A stretch of DNA of 10,476 nucleotides, taken from JBECKW01 sp040235505. Lineage in GTDB: Bacteria > Desulfobacterota > Desulfobacteria > Desulfobacterales > JAFDDL01. The position numbers were made by a program, and so were the translations under genes. This document shows, in pieces, positions 1-5,910 of this stretch (position 1 is its first letter; each line of letters begins with the position of its first letter). The stretch is taken from NCBI GenBank assembly GCA_040235505.1, contig JBECKW010000022.1:1-10476 (forward strand). The letters are read 5' to 3'. The notes under the pieces are model-generated. The model was given only the letters and a program-made list of their open reading frames with translations. It was not told the origin of the DNA and searched no databases.

Positions 1-63
1 ATTTGAACAACCGGCCATTATTAAAGCCCCAATTGCCACCCATAAAGATAAATGACGTTTCAT
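1..63 (-). CDS. N-terminus of a lipoprotein (partial, runs off left edge)
   Basis: The first 21 codons of a minus-strand gene are visible, and the rest lies outside the window. They read MKRHLSLWVAIGALIMAGCS plus one more residue: a basic n-region, a hydrophobic core, and a lipobox ending in M-A-G-C at residue 19. This is a type II (lipoprotein) signal peptide, so the product is probably exported and lipid-anchored. There is no clear Shine-Dalgarno sequence. An AT-rich TATAAAAT stretch lies just upstream of the ATG and could be a -10 element. Nothing can be said about the mature protein. Confidence 0.6.
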   Translation of the reverse strand, partial: MKRHLSLWVAIGALIMAGCSN

Positions 64-122
64 AATCAAAATTTTATAACAAAGTTCAAAAAAATATTGA
101 ATCCCAAAAAAACTGGATTTGA

Positions 123-214
123 GGTCACCCATTAAAGGTCAGGTCAAGTGAAAAAAGACCATTTTTTAGACGGGGAGGCGTTTTTTCTCTTGACCTGACC
201 TTTAATCGGTGACC
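123..214. repeat. 92-bp near-perfect inverted repeat (REP/MITE-like)
   Basis: Arms at 123-156 and 181-214 are 34 bp long with only two mismatches, starting GGTCACC and including ATTAAAGGTCAGGTCAAG. The loop is 24 nt (157-180). The runs AAAAAA and TTTTTT form the inner end of the stem. It lies in the intergenic space after the aldehyde dehydrogenase. It could act as a transcription-terminating or mRNA-stabilising hairpin for that gene, but the length and the precise ends look like a small non-autonomous repeat of the kind mobilised by REP-associated transposases. No target duplication is evident at its borders. Confidence 0.8.
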
Positions 215-452
215 CTGACCTCTCTTCTTCCCCGGAAAGAAAGTTCAGCAGTATGAAATCCATCTGGCCGTAGAGGTTGTCCAATTGATCGACCAGACCT
301 CTGTTAAGAAACGTATAGGTGGAACGGATTCGTTCTTTGTAAAAGCGTATGTGAGGACCAGTTTGCTCTGGAATTTCATGGCCAGTACAGTATCTTCCCC
401 AAAGGAGCCGTTGTCAACTCGGGAAACCGGATACAGGGCCTCGAGTCGGGGC
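215..452. other. Gene-poor stretch with an unassigned open frame
   Basis: There is no complete gene here. On the minus strand one frame is open from about 410 to the edge of the inverted repeat, and reads for example HIRFYKERIRSTYTFLNRGL followed by a tail with DNLYGQMDF. The composition looks protein-like, but a stop codon precedes it and there is no convincing start. A second overlapping frame on the same strand is also open over part of the region. This may be the decayed 3' end of a former gene downstream of the aldehyde dehydrogenase. I do not recognise the family. Confidence 0.25.
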
Positions 453-1829
453 CTATAGAAACTTCTTCAGAAGGGGAAACATTCTGAAAGGCGGATACCG
501 GAAAGGCAAATCGAAGCGCCGCGGTGCGGAGACTAGGGCCTTTCGGTTACTGAAGACCCTGAAACTCTCGACGCCGTGGTATTTCCCCATGCCGCTGTTT
601 CCCACTCCTCCGAAGGGCAGGTGGTGGTTGGCGATGTGCAGCATGGTGTCGTTCAGACAACCGCCGCCGAAAGAGACTCTCTTCATCAAATCCCGTCCGG
701 TCCTATTCCTGCCGAAATAGTAAAAGGCCAGGGGTTTCTGCTGTCCGTTGAGGTAACGGATCACTTCCTCCCTGTCGGAAAAGCACATCACCGGCAGTAT
801 CGGCCCGAAGATTTCCTCCTGCATGAGAGGGTGTTCCGGCAGAACGCCGTCGATGATGGTGGGCGCGAAATAGCGGCTTTCCCTGTCGAAGGCCCCTCCC
901 GAATGGAGGAGCCCCGGACGGAGGAGCCCGCCGAGCCGGTCGACGGCCCGGGCATCGACGATTCGCGGGTACAGGGGGCTTCGGGACGGATCCTTGCCGA
1001 ACATCTCCGTGAAATTCCGAGCGACGGCATCGAGCAGATCGCCTTTGATCTCCCTGTGGACGAAGAGGTAATCGGGGGCTATACACGACTGTCCGGCGTT
1101 GATCGCCTTCCCCCAGGCGATCCGTCTGGCCGCTGCTTGAATATCGGCCCCTTTGTCGACGATACAGGGGCTTTTTCCCCCCAGTTCCAGGACAACGGGT
1201 GTCAGGTTCTCCGCCGCCTTCTGCATGACGAATTTTCCCAGGGCGGGGCTGCCGGTGAAGAAGATAAAATCGAAGGGGAGCTCCAGGAGATGCCGGTTGA
1301 CATCGCGGTGTCCCTGACAGATCGAGACCGCGGCGGGCTCGAAGAACTCTCCGATCATTTCCCCCATGACCTGCGCAAAGGCAGGGGCCGAGGGTGAGGG
1401 CTTCAGGTAAGCGGTACAACCGGCGGAAAGGGCTCCTATCAGGGGATTGATCAGCAGCTGGAAGGGATAGTTCCACGGTGCGATGATCAGGGCGTTTCCC
1501 AGCGGTTCGTATTCGACAGAACTGCGGGACGGCCACAGATACAGGGGCGTTTTGACCTTTCGCGGTCTCATCCACTTTTTCAGATGGCACATCTGATGGG
1601 ATAGCTCCTGCTTCACAACGCCGATTTCTGAAATATAGGCCTCTTCGGGAGATTTCCGCAGGTCTCGCCAGAGGGCGTCGCCGATGGCATCACCGTATTT
1701 ATCTATGGCGGCTTTCAGGTTTTTCAGCTGGCCCATCCGGTATGGGTAATCTCTGGTCCGGCCAGTGAGGAAGAAGTCTCTCTGGGAGTTGAAGGCAGCC
1801 GTTATCAGCGTTTTGTCCGTATCTTTCAT
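453..1829 (-). CDS. Aldehyde dehydrogenase, class-3 (ALDH3-like), NAD(P)+-dependent
   Basis: Predicted to oxidise fatty or aromatic aldehydes to acids in the cytoplasm. The 458-aa product has the compact class-3 length. The fold motif APWNYPF carries the oxyanion Asn120. LELGGKSP holds the general base Glu215, and NAGQSCIAPDY holds the catalytic nucleophile Cys249. EEIFGPILPV lies at 339-348 and PFGGVGNSGMGKYHG at 405-419. FFTGSP near 190 is in the cofactor-binding region. The C-terminus ends in a basic/hydrophobic RYPPFRMFPLLKKFL-type tail, as in bacterial ALDH3s, without an obvious membrane anchor. I chose the ATG at 1829 because the class-3 N-terminal helix starts there. The same frame stays open upstream, but those residues do not resemble any ALDH. 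The gene stands alone, with a possible promoter directly upstream. The exact substrate cannot be told from the sequence. Confidence 0.93.
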   Translation of the reverse strand: MKDTDKTLITAAFNSQRDFFLTGRTRDYPYRMGQLKNLKAAIDKYGDAIGDALWRDLRKSPEEAYISEIGVVKQELSHQMCHLKKWMRPRKVKTPLYLWPSRSSVEYEPLGNALIIAPWNYPFQLLINPLIGALSAGCTAYLKPSPSAPAFAQVMGEMIGEFFEPAAVSICQGHRDVNRHLLELPFDFIFFTGSPALGKFVMQKAAENLTPVVLELGGKSPCIVDKGADIQAAARRIAWGKAINAGQSCIAPDYLFVHREIKGDLLDAVARNFTEMFGKDPSRSPLYPRIVDARAVDRLGGLLRPGLLHSGGAFDRESRYFAPTIIDGVLPEHPLMQEEIFGPILPVMCFSDREEVIRYLNGQQKPLAFYYFGRNRTGRDLMKRVSFGGGCLNDTMLHIANHHLPFGGVGNSGMGKYHGVESFRVFSNRKALVSAPRRFDLPFRYPPFRMFPLLKKFL

Positions 1830-2150
1830 AGAACTCGATTCTACCACAGAATAACCGAGCGTCACAGGCTTCATTTGATGAGATAGCCTGCAGCAGTTCC
1901 ATCCGCCGGAATTTTGATGATTATCTTGTGAGGTTTGGTGAGGTTTGGAATCACCCATTCCTTTTTCCCAGCGGTAACCGTTTTCGGGCCTTAAACCTGC
2001 ATTTTCATACCCCAAAATGCCATTGTAAAGGGGTAGCGGTTTGCCCTCAGCATGGGGTGTGTATCCTTAGAACCGCTTTTTTGTGGCCAAAAACATCATC
2101 CTAAGGCCGAAAAGCGCCCCACTTTTGCCCATTTTTCATTATGAGTAAAA
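1830..2150. other. Intergenic stretch with residual open frame upstream of the ALDH
   Basis: There is no convincing gene in these 321 bases. The ALDH frame is open upstream to a TAA at 2067-2069 and encodes LGYENAGLRPENGYRW and flanking residues. This looks protein-like but is not part of any ALDH, so it may be the tail of an older gene fused by decay. A 7-bp inverted repeat (AGCGGTT near 2034 and AACCGCT near 2071) is followed by six T residues on the plus strand, but the loop of roughly 28 nt makes it a poor terminator. A short tandem TGAGGTTTGG duplication lies near 1930-1948. Confidence 0.3.
1838..1865 (-). promoter_or_regulatory. Candidate sigma70-type promoter for the aldehyde dehydrogenase
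   Basis: On the minus strand, GTGACG (1865-1860) is followed after 16 nt by TAGAAT (1843-1838), matching the -35 consensus at 4/6 and the -10 consensus at 5/6. Transcription would begin only a few bases before the ATG at 1829, giving a leaderless or very short leader. That is consistent with the absence of a good Shine-Dalgarno sequence there. This is a weak call based on consensus matching only. Confidence 0.3.
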
Positions 2151-3749
2151 TCACTTTCGGTGGTCTGATACTCCTATAATAGAACAATTTTTTTCTGAAA
2201 TTTTACTCATTGCTCTTTCTGTGATTGAAGTAATCGTTAATGACGGATTTACCCCGGGATTGGCCGAAATCGTTGAGCCATCGCAAATCCACATATTGTC
2301 ATAACCAAATACCCGGTTGTTTTTATCGATAACTCCTTCACCAGCATCTTTACCCATCACACAACCACCCAGAATATGCGCTGTGGTTGGAATGCCCATA
2401 ATCGTTTCCGTAAAAAGACTAACCGGTTTGCCATTGACGATTTTTGCATAATCCTTTGCCAGCGAATCTACTTCCGGGATAAAGGCTGTCGGTGCAGGTC
2501 CCTCCTCCATATTGGACTTCATACCAAATAATCCTCTGGAAAATCTCAGGGTGCTGTTAATAGACTGCATAAATAAAAGTATTTGTGTTCGTTTAGCAAA
2601 ATCCCAAACCGATATAGTTTTCAAATTTTGAATCGGATGGCGGATAAAATCATAAATTATTTTAAATAGTCGAATAAAAATATTATTACCGTGAGCCATC
2701 GGTGCTAATAGAATACGCCAAAAACCGGAACCCGAAGAATAGCGAACGGGTTCAAGATGGCTGTATTCGTCCGTATGCAGAATTGAACCAATGGCAACGC
2801 CTTCAGAGAAAGACGTATTTTTATCAAACGTGACGATTCCGAACAGGCTTTCCGAGTTGGTTCGAATACCACTACCAAGTTTATCAGAAATATTTGGCAA
2901 ACTTTTTTTCTTCAATTTTAATAACAATGGAACTGTTCCGAGTGCACCGCCGGCAAAAATAATATTGTTTCCAATTATTATTCCTTTTTTCTTAAAGTAA
3001 CTGGTTGATCGTTTCCATTTCACCTCATAACCTTCTGATCCATTTGAACCATTTAAAGGAATAACATCATATACTTCTGATTCCGGTTGCACTTTAACGC
3101 CAAGTTGTCGGGCTAAATATAGATAATTTTTATCCAGAGTATTTTTTGCATTATAGCGACAACCGATCATACAGCCGCCGCAGAAATTGCAGCCGGCGCG
3201 ATCCGGTCCTTTGCCATCAAAATAGGGATCGGATACTGTTTTATCCGGTTGGCCAAAGAAGACGGCGACATTAGTTGGTTCAAATTCTTTTTCCTTACCC
3301 ATCTGTTGTGCTAATTGTTGTAAAGCCTTATCCCCCGCCTCCAATCTCGGATTAGGATTGGCGCCCAACATTTTCAAAGCTACCGGATAAAATGGCTTCA
3401 GTTCTTCTTTCCAATCAGCCAGATGGCTCCAGCTTTTTGCTTTGAAAAAATTGTCTTTAGGGATAGGTAACGTATTACAATAGACAAGCGAGCCACCACC
3501 AACTCCGACACCAGATAGAATGGTAATATGTCGAAAGAATGAAAGTTTAAAAAATCCTTTAAATTTCAACCAGGGTATCCACATCCAGCGTTTCAGATTC
3601 CAGTTGGTTTTAGGAAAATCTTCTACTTTATATTCTTTTCCTTTTTCCAGTATAAGCACTGAATAACCTTTTTCGGCCAGGCGCAGAGCGGAGACTGAAC
3701 CACCAAATCCGCTTCCGATGACAATGAAATCATAATCCTGTTGAATCAT
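2151..3749 (-). CDS. GMC-family FAD oxidoreductase, cholesterol-oxidase-like
   Basis: A 532-aa flavoprotein predicted to oxidise an alcohol or sterol-like substrate. Residues 7-17 form the FAD-binding fold (DFIVIGSGFGG) and Glu35 is the usual ribose-binding acid after strand 2. GVGVGGGSLVY at 80-90 is the second GMC signature region. At the C-terminus, AHILGGCVMG (His458) and CDGSTISANPGVNPSLTI (489-506, Asn501) match the active-site His/Asn region of the cholesterol oxidase branch. Cys187, Cys190, Cys193 and Cys197 form a CX2CX2CX3C cluster followed by AKNTLDKNYL, as in bacterial cholesterol-oxidase homologues such as mycobacterial ChoD. There is no signal peptide, so it is cytoplasmic or membrane-peripheral. 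AAAGGA lies at good spacing before the ATG and supports this start. The gene is visibly more AT-rich than the ALDH and the plus-strand reductase, and its 5' side abuts a transposon remnant, suggesting acquisition. The substrate is unknown. Confidence 0.88.
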   Translation of the reverse strand: MIQQDYDFIVIGSGFGGSVSALRLAEKGYSVLILEKGKEYKVEDFPKTNWNLKRWMWIPWLKFKGFFKLSFFRHITILSGVGVGGGSLVYCNTLPIPKDNFFKAKSWSHLADWKEELKPFYPVALKMLGANPNPRLEAGDKALQQLAQQMGKEKEFEPTNVAVFFGQPDKTVSDPYFDGKGPDRAGCNFCGGCMIGCRYNAKNTLDKNYLYLARQLGVKVQPESEVYDVIPLNGSNGSEGYEVKWKRSTSYFKKKGIIIGNNIIFAGGALGTVPLLLKLKKKSLPNISDKLGSGIRTNSESLFGIVTFDKNTSFSEGVAIGSILHTDEYSHLEPVRYSSGSGFWRILLAPMAHGNNIFIRLFKIIYDFIRHPIQNLKTISVWDFAKRTQILLFMQSINSTLRFSRGLFGMKSNMEEGPAPTAFIPEVDSLAKDYAKIVNGKPVSLFTETIMGIPTTAHILGGCVMGKDAGEGVIDKNNRVFGYDNMWICDGSTISANPGVNPSLTITSITERAMSKISEKNCSIIGVSDHRK

Positions 3750-3784
3750 AATATTCCTTTTTGAAATTACTGATTGCGCCCACC

Positions 3785-3984
3785 GGGTCGGGCCAAACCA
3801 TCACAAAATTCCCTTTTATGGCATCGACGGGTAACATGCCATATTTGTCCAGGTATATAATGTCTTTCCGCTCTCGCCATTTCCATATCGCTGCTTTGGG
3901 CCCCAAGAAACTAAAATTGCTCCATTTTTAGAGCTTTTTTTGAATCTATTTCTTATGTTCCAGTTTATTAGCGTGGCCCGACCC
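3785..3984 (-). mobile_element. Deletion derivative of a RAYT (IS200-like) element
   Basis: An 11-bp perfect inverted repeat, GGGTCGGGCCA at 3785-3795 and TGGCCCGACCC at 3974-3984, brackets about 200 bp. This contains the 5' leader and the first ~27 codons of a REP-associated tyrosine transposase on the minus strand. The rest of the gene, including the HUH and catalytic Tyr regions, is missing, so this is a non-autonomous remnant carrying both ends. The right end (3958-3984) has a diverged copy at 8398-8424. The remnant sits 35 bp upstream of the GMC oxidoreductase gene and may mark the site where that gene joined this locus. Confidence 0.6.
3806..3886 (-). pseudogene. RAYT transposase (Y1_Tnp, TnpA_REP) N-terminal fragment
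   Basis: From the ATG at 3886 the minus strand reads MEMARAE followed by RHYIPGQIWHVTRRCHKREF, the highly characteristic N-terminus of REP-associated tyrosine transposases (IS200/IS605-like, Y1 transposase domain). Resemblance ends at the KREF residues (codon at 3806-3808). The frame then continues through about a dozen unrelated residues to a TAA at 3767-3769. In intact proteins this segment is normally followed by an L-L-K-F type continuation, the HUH motif and the catalytic Tyr, none of which is present. It is therefore a truncated, non-functional gene. The assignment rests on recalled family sequence, not a search. Confidence 0.75.
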
Positions 3985-4000
3985 CGATTAATTAATGGAG

Positions 4001-4225
4001 CTACATCCGACTATTAATTAGCGAGACTTGATCATTTAGAGTACAAAGATCGTATAGATATCCGATGCCGAAAATGCCTCCTGACAGCAGATACACTATC
4101 CCCGCAACCCACTTTCCCATATAAAAACGGTGTATGCCGAATAAGCCGAGGAATGTTAGCAAAATCCATGCTGCCGTGTAGTTGAGATTACCACTACGGT
4201 ACCTGAAGTCGACCTGACGGTCCAT
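4001..4225 (-). CDS. TM2-domain membrane protein, probably N-terminally truncated
   Basis: The 74-aa product contains one TM2 domain: a first helix AAWILLTFLGLFG, the conserved HRFYMGKWVAGIVYLL turn (residues 31-46) and a second helix SGGIFGIGYLYDL ending in L-D-L/C and TLND. It is an integral inner-membrane protein of unknown function. In many proteobacterial relatives, as I recall them, this half is the second of two TM2 units, joined by a linker of the type L-I-P-x-M-D-R. Here the codons just before the ATG, in the same frame, read LILPS and then MDR, but the first TM2 unit is absent and no Shine-Dalgarno precedes the ATG. So the gene is likely a truncated remnant, or starts at an unconventional codon. 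It lies at the distal end of the cassette-like series. Confidence 0.7.
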   Translation of the reverse strand: MDRQVDFRYRSGNLNYTAAWILLTFLGLFGIHRFYMGKWVAGIVYLLSGGIFGIGYLYDLCTLNDQVSLINSRM

Positions 4226-4295
4226 AGATGGTAAGATGAGTATCGTTTGAATAGTCCATGGGTGGCCCTCTTGACAAAGCCTTCTATTGATTAAT

Positions 4296-4353
4296 GCCGA
4301 ACGATTTAATCAGCCGCCCGGCTTTTCGGACCGGCTGGATTTTCAGGTTGGCC
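4296..4353 (-). repeat. Candidate attC site (58 bp) overlapping the 3' end of the SnoaL-like gene
   Basis: An imperfect palindrome with core-site-like ends: on the plus strand GCCGAAC (4296-4302) and GTTGGCC (4347-4353), resembling the RYYYAAC and GTTRRRY integron core sites with one deviation each. The inner arms are AATCAGCCG and CGGCTGGATT, which pair with one extra (extrahelical) base, a feature of attC hairpins. Length is close to the classic 59-base element. It overlaps the last 16 codons and stop of the SnoaL-like gene, deeper than usual, which lowers confidence. Confidence 0.4.
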
Positions 4354-4764
4354 ACTCACCCACTTCACCACGCCCAGTTCCATCAGAGCTTCAAGTGAGT
4401 TAGAGCCTCCGAAGTGCTCGACGATTCGGCCATTGCGGACTTTTTGGATGTTCACGCCAGTTAAACGGATCGGCCTATGTGTGGCCTTGACATCTCCCCA
4501 ATCGCCGGTGTGTGTTCCCCGCATCGTCCACCAAGTAACCACAATGTCTTCCTCCGCGATCTGACCGTCGACCGTAACAATCATATCAGGATAACACGTG
4601 TGGAACATTAACAAATGTTCTCGAAACCCCGCCAAGCCCTGAATATTGCCATTGGGTGCCTGGCAGTCAGTGGACATAAAGTCCGGCAAACGATCCACCA
4701 AACCAGTGTTTACCACCTCCTCAAGGAGTCGGCGGGCGAGGATTTTATTGTTCGTTTCGGACAT
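4306..4764 (-). CDS. SnoaL-like / ester-cyclase-family protein (NTF2-like fold)
   Basis: A 152-aa cytoplasmic protein of the SnoaL polyketide-cyclase-like family. It starts with the family-typical helix NKILARRLLEEVVNTG. It continues through FMSTDCQAP, a GFREHLLMFHTCYPDM segment (residues 46-61), DIVVTWWTMRGTHTGDW (73-89) and the closing strand pair VNIQKVRNGRIVEHFGGSNS (104-123). These small alpha+beta barrels act on diverse small molecules, and most cassette-borne members have no known substrate. The start is decided by AAGGAG 8 nt before the ATG at 4764. The gene begins about 20 nt after the 126-bp attC-like palindrome, the spacing expected of an integron cassette gene. Its 3' end overlaps a second candidate site. 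It reads on the same strand as the GNAT and TM2 genes. Confidence 0.82.
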   Translation of the reverse strand: MSETNNKILARRLLEEVVNTGLVDRLPDFMSTDCQAPNGNIQGLAGFREHLLMFHTCYPDMIVTVDGQIAEEDIVVTWWTMRGTHTGDWGDVKATHRPIRLTGVNIQKVRNGRIVEHFGGSNSLEALMELGVVKWVSGQPENPAGPKSRAAD

Positions 4765-4783
4765 GGTTCATACTCCTTATTTC

Positions 4784-4909
4784 GGCTAACGCCCCGCTTC
4801 ACTGGCCACAAAAGGAATGCGGACCATTGTCGAAGTGCGGTTAATGATGAAGCCGTTTTGGGCAAGGCCGCCCGCCTTTTGTGGTCCTTTTTGAAAGCGG
4901 TTGTTCGGC
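4784..4909 (-). repeat. attC-like recombination site (126 bp) between GNAT and SnoaL-like genes
   Basis: Read on the minus strand, this element begins GCCGAAC (R''-like, 4909-4903) and ends GTTAGCC (R'-like, 4790-4784). Paired inner blocks follow the attC plan. CCGCTTTC (4900-4893) pairs with GAAGCGG (4800-4794), and a perfect 10-bp arm CCACAAAAGG/CCTTTTGTGG lies at 4884-4875 and 4815-4806. A ~59-nt variable centre separates the arms. The arms are interrupted by short unpaired stretches as in 59-base elements. The next gene starts 20 nt beyond the core site with its own ribosome site. I infer attC from architecture. The core sites deviate from RYYYAAC and GTTRRRY at one position each. Confidence 0.65.
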
Positions 4910-5054
4910 CTTCAAATAAAGTAAAGATCTTTAAACTCATTAAACTCAGCAATAAAACGTTTCTTCAGTTTTTCGAAAACATTAAAAACGATTGGGCAAA
5001 CAGAAATATTGTTAATGACATCGATTACCCGCTGGTTCGGTAAAAATCTTTTCC

Positions 5055-5516
5055 TTATTGCCTTTTTGATAACTGAATATTTCTTGGATAAAAACCAAAA
5101 TTTTCATAAAAATCGATGGCCTTTTCATTTCCGCATGCAACCATTATTGAGCTATTAACAACCCCATTTTTATCAAGCCAAGTCAATGCCAATTCCGTGA
5201 GTTTTTTCCCAATACCTTGCTTTCGATATCGTTCTAAAATAAAAAGAGAATCGATTTCCCCTCTGTTGCTATTGTCGATGGTTGTGATGCAGCATCCAAC
5301 ATCCTTTTCCTCTTCTATATTGTTTGCAACATCAACTCGCAAAAATTTCGCCTTTGAAATGAGGACCTTTTTTCTTTCTTCAAATGATATAGATTTCAAG
5401 TCTTTTGAAAAATGCAGAGATTTATCCACATGGTATTTTTTTGTTTCTTCCCAAATTGGTTTAATTCTGTCTAAAAGCTCCAGGCCATCTGAAAATATTT
5501 TTATGTTTTCATTCAT
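5055..5516 (-). CDS. GNAT-family N-acetyltransferase
   Basis: A 153-aa cytoplasmic acetyl-CoA-dependent acetyltransferase of unknown acceptor. Residues 86-108 contain the beta4-alpha3 core: IDSLFILERYRKQGIGKKL with the pyrophosphate-binding RKQGIG loop (Q/RxxGxG/A). Motif B follows as NEKAIDFYENFGFYPR (128-143), with the aromatic residue and the FGF turn. The N-terminal part, about 70 residues, is poorly conserved, as usual for substrate-determining segments. No Shine-Dalgarno is evident. The start is preceded by an A/T-rich stretch, and ATG at 5516 (second of two overlapping ATGs) gives a full-length family member. GNATs are among the most common integron cassette genes. This one lies between two attC-like palindromes, 145 bp upstream of the better one. 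Confidence 0.88.
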   Translation of the reverse strand: MNENIKIFSDGLELLDRIKPIWEETKKYHVDKSLHFSKDLKSISFEERKKVLISKAKFLRVDVANNIEEEKDVGCCITTIDNSNRGEIDSLFILERYRKQGIGKKLTELALTWLDKNGVVNSSIMVACGNEKAIDFYENFGFYPRNIQLSKRQ

Positions 5517-5531
5517 ATTTTTTTAATCGAA

Positions 5532-5587
5532 GGCTGTTTGACGCGCGGCGGCTTTTTGCCGTCGCCGTTTAAGCAAAGGTTAGTGCC
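5532..5587 (-). repeat. Stem-loop, possible degenerate attC, upstream of the GNAT gene
   Basis: A hairpin with an 8-bp stem including one G-T pair (5545-5552 with 5558-5565) and a TTTTT loop sits in a 56-bp imperfect palindrome. On the plus strand the palindrome starts GGCTGTTTGAC and ends GTTAGTGCC. Only one side carries a good core-site triplet (GTT/AAC). It starts 5 nt after the stop codon of the ORF6N-like remnant and ends 16 nt before the GNAT start, the position expected for an attC between two cassettes. It could equally be a plain hairpin or terminator. Confidence 0.35.
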
Positions 5588-5591
5588 GAAT

Positions 5592-5744
5592 TCAGAATCC
5601 AATCCTTCTTTTCTTTGGCGGCAGATCGGAGTCAAGCAGAAGTTTTATTTGATTACCTAGCTCGACAATCTGCTCATCATACTCAGTCAATCGTTTTTCA
5701 ATATGAGACATTTTCCGTTTCAGCTCTTTATGGCCAGCAATGAA
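5592..5744 (-). pseudogene. C-terminal remnant of an ORF6N-type protein
   Basis: The minus-strand frame from 5744 to the TGA at 5592 encodes about 50 residues, with GHKELKRKMSHIEKRLTEY at the front and PPKKRRIGF at the end. The heptad-rich helix plus a proline/basic tail ending in IGF resembles the C-terminus of ORF6N (KilA-N-associated) DNA-binding-type proteins as I recall them. The ORF6N domain itself is missing, and a TAG lies immediately upstream in frame. An internal ATG at 5711 would permit a 39-aa peptide but has no Shine-Dalgarno. Best read as a decayed gene end. The family assignment is from memory of the tail pattern and is tentative. Confidence 0.4.
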
Positions 5745-5755
5745 CTATCGTAATT

Positions 5756-5836
5756 TCACAAAGGCGCGAACAATAAAGGCACTAATACAGCAGAAAGAAT
5801 CGAAACAATAATCATAAAAATAACGAAAATGCTCAT
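5756..5836 (-). CDS. Small single-span membrane peptide (26 aa)
   Basis: A 26-codon frame on the minus strand starts at the ATG at 5836 and ends with TGA at 5756-5758. The peptide begins MSIFVIFMIIVSILSAVLVP and ends in a short hydrophobic LFAPL tail, so nearly the whole product is one transmembrane helix. AAAGGA lies 6 nt before this ATG, a good ribosome site. An in-frame ATG five codons upstream (at 5851) would give MKGSK in front, but would put the ribosome site inside the gene. It is too short for family assignment. It is the gene nearest the integrase remnant in the cassette-like series. Peptides of this size and hydrophobicity arise by chance in AT-rich DNA, so the call rests on the ribosome site. 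Confidence 0.45.
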   Translation of the reverse strand: MSIFVIFMIIVSILSAVLVPLLFAPL

Positions 5837-5910
5837 TTTGGATCCTTTCATACGGGAATAAACACCTAATAGAATACCCACAAGTAAAGTGGCGATACAC
5901 AACGGTGACC

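Noticed and set aside
576..1397. Long plus-strand open frame antisense to the aldehyde dehydrogenase
   Set aside because: It lies wholly inside a gene with intact catalytic motifs on the other strand; its translation is Gly/Arg/Asp-rich without recognisable domains, as expected for a GC-rich shadow frame.
1830..2015. Upstream extension of the aldehyde dehydrogenase to a 520-aa protein
   Set aside because: The first codon would be TTG and the extra 62 residues do not resemble any ALDH N-terminus; the ATG at 1829 gives the standard class-3 length.
4615..5043. Plus-strand open frame across the SnoaL start and the attC-like site
   Set aside because: It runs antisense through the conserved SnoaL N-terminus and the palindrome, and the translation has no recognisable features.
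4912..5054. Minus-strand open frame after the GNAT stop ending ...EFKDLYFI
   Set aside because: It lacks a start codon and ribosome site and is in an AT-rich stretch; a frameshifted GNAT C-terminus was considered, but the GNAT core is already complete.
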